Below, one piece after another: positions 4,233 through 7,423 of a stretch of DNA of 7,423 nt. The position numbers were made by a program, and so were the translations under genes. The first letter of the stretch is position 1. Each line of letters begins with the position of its first letter. Source of the DNA: a bacterium (GTDB taxonomy: Bacteria; Eremiobacterota; Eremiobacteria; Baltobacterales; Baltobacteraceae); assembly GCA_021782295.1 (NCBI GenBank), contig JAJXVC010000094.1, positions 1 to 7,423 of the forward strand, in the 5' to 3' direction. A model generated the notes under the pieces. It was not told where the DNA came from, searched no databases, and saw only the letters and a program-made list of their open reading frames with translations.

Positions 4233-5283
4233 GGATTGCGTCGGCGAACGCCGTCGTGCTCGACGACGGCTCGCCGAGATCGACGGTGCGCGCTCCGGAG
4301 GCGAAGGTCGCTTCGACCGCGCTTTCGATGCGTTGCGCGCCCGCTTCGTCGCCGAGGCTCGTGCGCAGCAGCATCGCCGCCGAGAGAATCGCCGCAGTCG
4401 GGTTCGCGATGCCTTTCCCGGCGATATCGGGTGCACTGCCGCTGATCGGTTCGTAGAGCCCGAAACGTCCGCGCTCGTGCGTGCGCGTTCCGAGGCTCGC
4501 GCTCGGAAGCGTGCCGATCGAGCCGGCGAGCATCGCCGCTTCGTCGGAGAGAATATCGCCGAACATATTCTCCATCACCATCACGTCGAATGCGCGCGGA
4601 TTGCGGACGAGCTGCATCGCTGCCGTATCGACGAGTAGATGATCGAGCCGCACGTCGGGATACTCGGTGGCGATACGCGTGACGACGCGCCGCCACAAGC
4701 GCGAGGTTTCAAGGATATTCTGCTTGTCGACCGAGGTGACGTGCGAACGGCGCGTACGCGCGAGATCGAAGGCAACGCGCGCGATCCGTTCGATCTCCGG
4801 CGCGCGATAGACCATCGTATCGACCGCGCCCTCGATGCCGTCGACGACGCGCTGCTCCTTCGGTTGGCCGTAGTAGATGCCGCCGGTAAGCTCGCGAACG
4901 ATCGTGCAGTCGAGCCCCGCCACGATATCGGGCTTCAGCGTCGAAGCGAATTCAAGCCCGGAGAAAACGCGCACCGGGCGCACGTTGGCGAAGAGTTCGA
5001 AGTCGCGCCGGAGCAAAAAGAGCGCGTACTCGGGGCGCGCGTCGAGCGCCTTTCCGTCGTACTCGGGCAGCCCGACACTGCCGAAAAGGATCGCGTCGGC
5101 GCGCTCGCAGAGTTCGCGCGTCGCATCGGGAAGCGCGGGAAGCCCTTGCCGCAGCGCGCTGCCGCCGACCGGCGCTTCGACGCAATCGATATCGGGGCGA
5201 ACCGCCGCAAGCACGCGAACCGCTTCGCGCACGACCTCGGGCCCGATGCCGTCACCGGGCAACACTGCTACTCTCGGTTTCAA
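4219..5283 (-). CDS. leuB: 3-isopropylmalate dehydrogenase
   Basis: Oxidises and decarboxylates 3-isopropylmalate to 2-oxoisocaproate with NAD, the third step committed to leucine synthesis. The 354 residues fit the family. [11 protein letters not shown] (8-18) is the N-terminal signature. The substrate-binding arginines lie in [16 protein letters not shown] (90-105) and at RELTGG (R130), and the catalytic Tyr is in GGIYYG (137-138). K187 is in SVDKQNIL, D219 in VDTAAMQL, and the metal-binding signature [26 protein letters not shown] (237-262) includes D243 and D247. The NAD-binding region is [19 protein letters not shown] (277-295). Catalytic positions appear intact. The start is a TTG at 5281-5283, only two codons after the in-frame TAG of divIVA (three bases lie between the two genes), so no longer form is possible. 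'[12 protein letters not shown]' matches the family start. No strong ribosome site is visible, so it is likely coupled to divIVA translation. No leuA, leuC or leuD is present here. Confidence 0.96.
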   Translation of the reverse strand: MKPRVAVLPGDGIGPEVVREAVRVLAAVRPDIDCVEAPVGGSALRQGLPALPDATRELCERADAILFGSVGLPEYDGKALDARPEYALFLLRRDFELFANVRPVRVFSGLEFASTLKPDIVAGLDCTIVRELTGGIYYGQPKEQRVVDGIEGAVDTMVYRAPEIERIARVAFDLARTRRSHVTSVDKQNILETSRLWRRVVTRIATEYPDVRLDHLLVDTAAMQLVRNPRAFDVMVMENMFGDILSDEAAMLAGSIGTLPSASLGTRTHERGRFGLYEPISGSAPDIAGKGIANPTAAILSAAMLLRTSLGDEAGAQRIESAVEATFASGARTVDLGEPSSSTTAFADAILARL

Positions 5284-5286
5284 GTT

Positions 5287-5835
5287 CTAATACACCGTGA
5301 TGCGCGTGGTATCGTCGCTCCGCGGCTGCGGAACTTCTTCGACGATCGCCGTGACGCTCTCGGCGACGATGGTGGGGCTGCTGCCGTTATTCGGCGTCCG
5401 CTCGAGCAGCGCCAGATGCGTCGTGAGGAGGCTACGGAGTTCGCTCTTCACTTTTTCGGCATGTTCGCGCGCGCGTTGCTCTTCGCGGCGAACCTCGGAG
5501 ATCGCATCGTTGAAGCCGGCGACTTCACGCTCCGCCGCTACGCGCGCTTGCGCCCGAATCAGGTCGGCCTCTTTGTGCGCCGAGGCCTTCACTTCATCGG
5601 CGGTGCGCTGCGCGAGCACCAACGTGTTCTGCAACGATTCTTCCATCGCTTTGAAATGCGAGATGCGCTCTTTGAGATCGGCGATCTCCGTCTGCAAAGC
5701 GACCCGCTCCTGCGCATAGTCCTCGAGCGTTTCGATGATCTCGTCGAGAAAACGATCGACATCGGTGCGGTCGTATCCCTGAAGCGCGCGCTTGAATTCC
5801 TTGTGTTGGATATCGATCGGCGTGATTTTTTCCAT
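5287..5835 (-). CDS. divIVA: DivIVA-family cell division / polarity protein
   Basis: A 182-residue cytoplasmic coiled-coil protein that binds negatively curved membrane and organises division sites or cell poles. The N-terminal membrane-binding domain reads ITPIDIQHKEFKRALQGYDRTDVDRFLDEI (4-33), the DivIVA signature 'T..DI.nk.F....rGYd..eVd.FL'. A long coiled coil follows from about residue 35 to 145: ERVALQTEIADLKERISHF, then LVLAQRTADEVKASAHKEADLI, as in the Gram-positive proteins. The tail (about 147-182) is low-complexity and acidic to polar and ends TRITVY. ATG at 5835 has AGGGG six bases upstream, which lies inside the end of sepF. Only 2 bases separate it from sepF, so expression with sepF is nearly certain, as in the ylm-divIVA cluster of Firmicutes. 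Confidence 0.93.
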   Translation of the reverse strand: MEKITPIDIQHKEFKRALQGYDRTDVDRFLDEIIETLEDYAQERVALQTEIADLKERISHFKAMEESLQNTLVLAQRTADEVKASAHKEADLIRAQARVAAEREVAGFNDAISEVRREEQRAREHAEKVKSELRSLLTTHLALLERTPNNGSSPTIVAESVTAIVEEVPQPRSDDTTRITVY

Positions 5836-5837
5836 GC

Positions 5838-6260
5838 TTATCCCCTATTCACCATAAAATCGAGTCCACTATCGGCGCCCATCGATTCGCGCAACCCGGC
5901 GGCATTGACGGTGATCCCGGCGGGAACGATGAGATACATCGCCTCGGCGAGTTTTTGCATCTTGCCGTCGATCGTATACGCGACACCGGAAGTAAAATCG
6001 ACGACGCGCTGTAAGAGCGCGCGGTCGGCGTTCTGCAAATTCACGATGACGACTTGGCGCGAACGCAACGCGTCGGCGATCTCGACGACATCCTGGTACG
6101 AGCGCGGCGAATAGACGCTGACCTCGGTACCGTTGCGCCGCTGCGCCTGGGCCCCGTGCGCGATCGGCACGACGCGCGAATGCGCCGGCTCCTCGTCGAA
6201 ATACTCTTCTTCCTCTTCGCGTACGGAGAAGAACGAACCGATTTTTTGAAAGACGCTCAC
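5838..6260 (-). CDS. sepF: Cell division protein SepF
   Basis: A 140-residue protein that tethers and bundles FtsZ at the membrane. The N-terminus SVFQKIGSFFSV (2-13) is the amphipathic membrane-targeting helix, followed by a strongly acidic linker (REEEEEYFDEE). The SepF core runs from about residue 46 to 135: VSVYSPRSYQDVVEIADALRSRQVVIVNLQNAD, then RVVDFTSGVAYTIDGKMQKLAEAMYLIVPAGITV. This matches the family's 'R.vDFl.G..yai.g...kig...FL..P..v', with the Gly of the dimer interface kept (SGVAY). The length is typical. GTG at 6258-6260 is chosen because a consensus ribosome site lies 7 bases upstream and the family helix begins right there; the open frame further upstream has no similarity. 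It lies between yggS (16-base gap) and divIVA (2-base gap). Confidence 0.94.
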   Translation of the reverse strand: MSVFQKIGSFFSVREEEEEYFDEEPAHSRVVPIAHGAQAQRRNGTEVSVYSPRSYQDVVEIADALRSRQVVIVNLQNADRALLQRVVDFTSGVAYTIDGKMQKLAEAMYLIVPAGITVNAAGLRESMGADSGLDFMVNRG

Positions 6261-6264
6261 CTCG

Positions 6265-6274
6265 TCACCTCCTT
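6265..6274 (-). promoter_or_regulatory. Full-length consensus Shine-Dalgarno before sepF
   Basis: On the minus strand this reads AAGGAGGTGA, complementary over ten bases to the usual 3' end of 16S rRNA, with GGAGG 7 bases before the GTG. It is far stronger than the sites of the other genes in this cluster, and it fixes the sepF start. It suggests that SepF is made at a higher rate than the flanking genes from the same transcript. Confidence 0.75.
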
Positions 6275-6276
6275 CG

Positions 6277-6945
6277 TCAGCTCGGTCGTGCGCCGAAGAG
6301 CGCGCTTCCGATACGCAGCATCGTCGAGCCCGCGCGAACCGCTTCCCGCCAATCGCCCGACATGCCGATCGAGAGTGTTGTTCCACCAACGAGCGCGAAC
6401 GTCTTTGCGGCCTGCTCGAAAGCGGCCGAAATGGCAGCGCGGTCGGTGGTGATGGGGCCGACCGCCATCACCCCGTCGAGGCGAAGGTGCGCTTGGGCGC
6501 GGATGCGGTCGGCGAGCCGCGGCGCCTCGTCAGGAAGGCAACCAAAGCGCTCGCTCGGCGAGATATTGAGCTGCAGCAGCACCGGGAGGGTACGCCCCGC
6601 CCGCTCCGCACCGCGCCCGAGGGCGATCGCCGCCTCCTCGCGGTCGACCGACTGCACGCAATCGACGAGCGCCGCGATCTTCGCCGCCTTATTGCTCTGC
6701 AGGTGGCCGATGAAGTGCAACTGGGGTGCGAGCCCCTCGTCGCGCAGCGGGGTGAATTTCTCGGCGGCCTCCTGCAGATAGTTCTCTCCGAAAAGCCGCA
6801 GCCCGGCGGCGTATGCCTCGCGAATCGCCGCGATCGGCTGCTTCTTGCTGACCGCGAGGATCGCGAGGCTCTCCGGCGCGCGGCCGCACGCGGCGAGTTC
6901 GCGCTCGATCTCGGCGCGCATTGCCGCGAAGCGTTCAGCCAACAC
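6277..6945 (-). CDS. yggS: YggS/PLPBP-family pyridoxal phosphate-binding protein
   Basis: A 222-residue cytoplasmic protein that carries pyridoxal 5'-phosphate without known enzyme activity and keeps B6 and amino-acid pools balanced. The PLP-binding lysine is K34 in LAVSKKQP. Further family motifs are RLFGENYLQEA (50-60), LHFIGHLQSNKA, a VQSVDREEAA segment, LLQLNISPSERFGC and, near the end, LSIGMSGDWREAVRAGSTMLRIGSALFGAR with the phosphate-binding Ser/Thr and Arg. The length is normal. The start at GTG 6945 overlaps the end of lgt by 11 bases. A TTG next to it and an ATG at 6921 (MRAEIERELA) are alternatives; no convincing ribosome site singles one out, so coupling to lgt is likely. The yggS-sepF pair is the ylmE-ylmF arrangement seen next to division genes in Firmicutes and Cyanobacteria. 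Confidence 0.94.
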   Translation of the reverse strand: MLAERFAAMRAEIERELAACGRAPESLAILAVSKKQPIAAIREAYAAGLRLFGENYLQEAAEKFTPLRDEGLAPQLHFIGHLQSNKAAKIAALVDCVQSVDREEAAIALGRGAERAGRTLPVLLQLNISPSERFGCLPDEAPRLADRIRAQAHLRLDGVMAVGPITTDRAAISAAFEQAAKTFALVGGTTLSIGMSGDWREAVRAGSTMLRIGSALFGARPS

Positions 6946-7423
6946 GCGTTGGAAGGCTCTCCTCGGTACGTCCGCCGCGCTTCACCGACCACCAGATCCC
7001 CGCCGCGCCGATGAAGATCATCGGCACCGCGAGCAACTGCCCACCGGTGAGGCCCAGGAAAAGAATCCCCGGCGAGCGCCAGATCTCGGCAACGCTCCGC
7101 ACGATGCCGTAGAGCATGAACCAGGTCCAACCGACGACGCCGTCGGCGGGCTTGCGCCGGTACAGCAGCAGCAAGATCGGCAGCGTTGCGAGGTCGAGAA
7201 TTCCTTCGTAAATCTGCGACGGGTGACGATACTGATTGCCCCACAGCAGCGTGTCGCCGGGAATCATGCACCACGGATGGTCGGGGCGGCAGATCCGTCC
7301 CCACAACTCGTCGTTGATGAAGTTCACCATGCGCGTAATCGTGATGCCGATCGGCAGCATCATCACCACTTCGTCGCCGAGGACGAGGAACTTCAGGTGC
7401 GGATGCTTGCGCAAGAACAAGAA
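6935..7423 (-). CDS. lgt: Prolipoprotein diacylglyceryl transferase, C-terminal part
   Basis: An integral membrane enzyme that moves the diacylglyceryl group from phosphatidylglycerol to the lipobox cysteine of prolipoproteins. The frame is open to the right edge, so the N-terminus is missing; 162 codons plus a stop are visible. The family signature appears as ITITRMVNFINDELWGR, where the usual 'GR.GNF.N.E..G' has a Thr and Met-Val in place of the glycines but keeps the Arg, Asn and Glu. The second conserved block RHPSQIYEG (R, H, S/Q, YE) follows. At least three membrane helices remain: ILDLATLPILLLLY, GVVGWTWFMLYGIV and GGQLLAVPMIFIGAAGIWW, ending in a basic cytoplasmic tail. It overlaps the next gene by 11 bases and appears to be upstream in the same operon. 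Confidence 0.92.
   Translation of the reverse strand, partial: FLFLRKHPHLKFLVLGDEVVMMLPIGITITRMVNFINDELWGRICRPDHPWCMIPGDTLLWGNQYRHPSQIYEGILDLATLPILLLLYRRKPADGVVGWTWFMLYGIVRSVAEIWRSPGILFLGLTGGQLLAVPMIFIGAAGIWWSVKRGGRTEESLPTRVG

Noticed and set aside
4639..6114. Long open frame of 491 codons on the plus strand
   Set aside because: It runs antisense across leuB, divIVA and sepF, all of which are recognised by strong family motifs. Its product is an Arg/Asp-rich shadow caused by high GC content.
6468..7304. Minus-strand open frame of 278 codons across lgt and yggS
   Set aside because: Shifted frame over two clearly recognised genes; its Arg/Ser-rich composition is typical of out-of-frame high-GC DNA.
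1..7423. CRISPR arrays, insertion sequences, tRNA/rRNA genes and attachment sites
   Set aside because: Looked for and not seen: there are no regularly spaced direct repeats, transposase motifs or terminal inverted repeats, and no RNA gene fold I could assemble.

Overview
The window is a high-GC bacterial chromosome segment. Almost all of it is coding, and nearly everything is on the minus strand. It combines SepF and DivIVA (division proteins typical of Gram-positive and some deep-branching phyla), flagellar rod genes with a sigma-28-type factor, GTG/TTG starts, and GC-rich third codon positions. This suggests a motile member of a deep-branching, high-GC lineage. Candidatus Eremiobacterota/Vulcanimicrobiota (WPS-2) is my best guess, but it is an impression from gene content and style, not a demonstrated assignment.

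Layout, left to right. (1) 1-345, plus strand: the C-terminal part of a purine nucleoside phosphorylase, cut by the window edge. (2) 367-2819, minus strand: a tightly packed flagellar cluster. In transcription order it is a FlgF-like rod protein, FlgG, a 52-residue protein resembling the FlgJ rod-binding domain, a FliA/WhiG-type sigma factor, and a 100-residue unknown. All junctions overlap by 4-14 bases except FlgF-FlgG, which has a 13-base gap. (3) 2820-4190: an accessory island with no housekeeping gene. It holds one copy of a short repeated motif beside a strong hairpin, a broken minus-strand gene (about 3000-3368), a second hairpin, and an intact plus-strand gene for a secreted protein of unknown function (3603-4190). 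The last codons of that gene carry the second copy of the motif. (4) 4219-7423, minus strand: an operon-like run lgt (partial) - yggS - sepF - divIVA - leuB, with gaps of 16, 2 and 3 bases and one 11-base overlap.

How the genes work together. The flagellar cluster pairs distal rod subunits with the sigma factor that normally drives late flagellar genes, so rod assembly and regulator synthesis are probably co-transcribed. The right-hand cluster resembles the ylmE-ylmF-...-divIVA division cluster of Firmicutes and Cyanobacteria, but without ylmG/yggT and ylmH. It also has a lipoprotein-maturation gene in front and a leucine-biosynthesis gene behind.

The most unusual signal is the 14-codon motif (GKxLRFEPSFFSxK in the plus-strand reading) at 2903-2944 and 4146-4187. 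Nine of its 11 nucleotide differences fall on third codon positions. Either a C-terminal peptide is under protein-level selection, or this is a dispersed element with an odd three-base periodicity.
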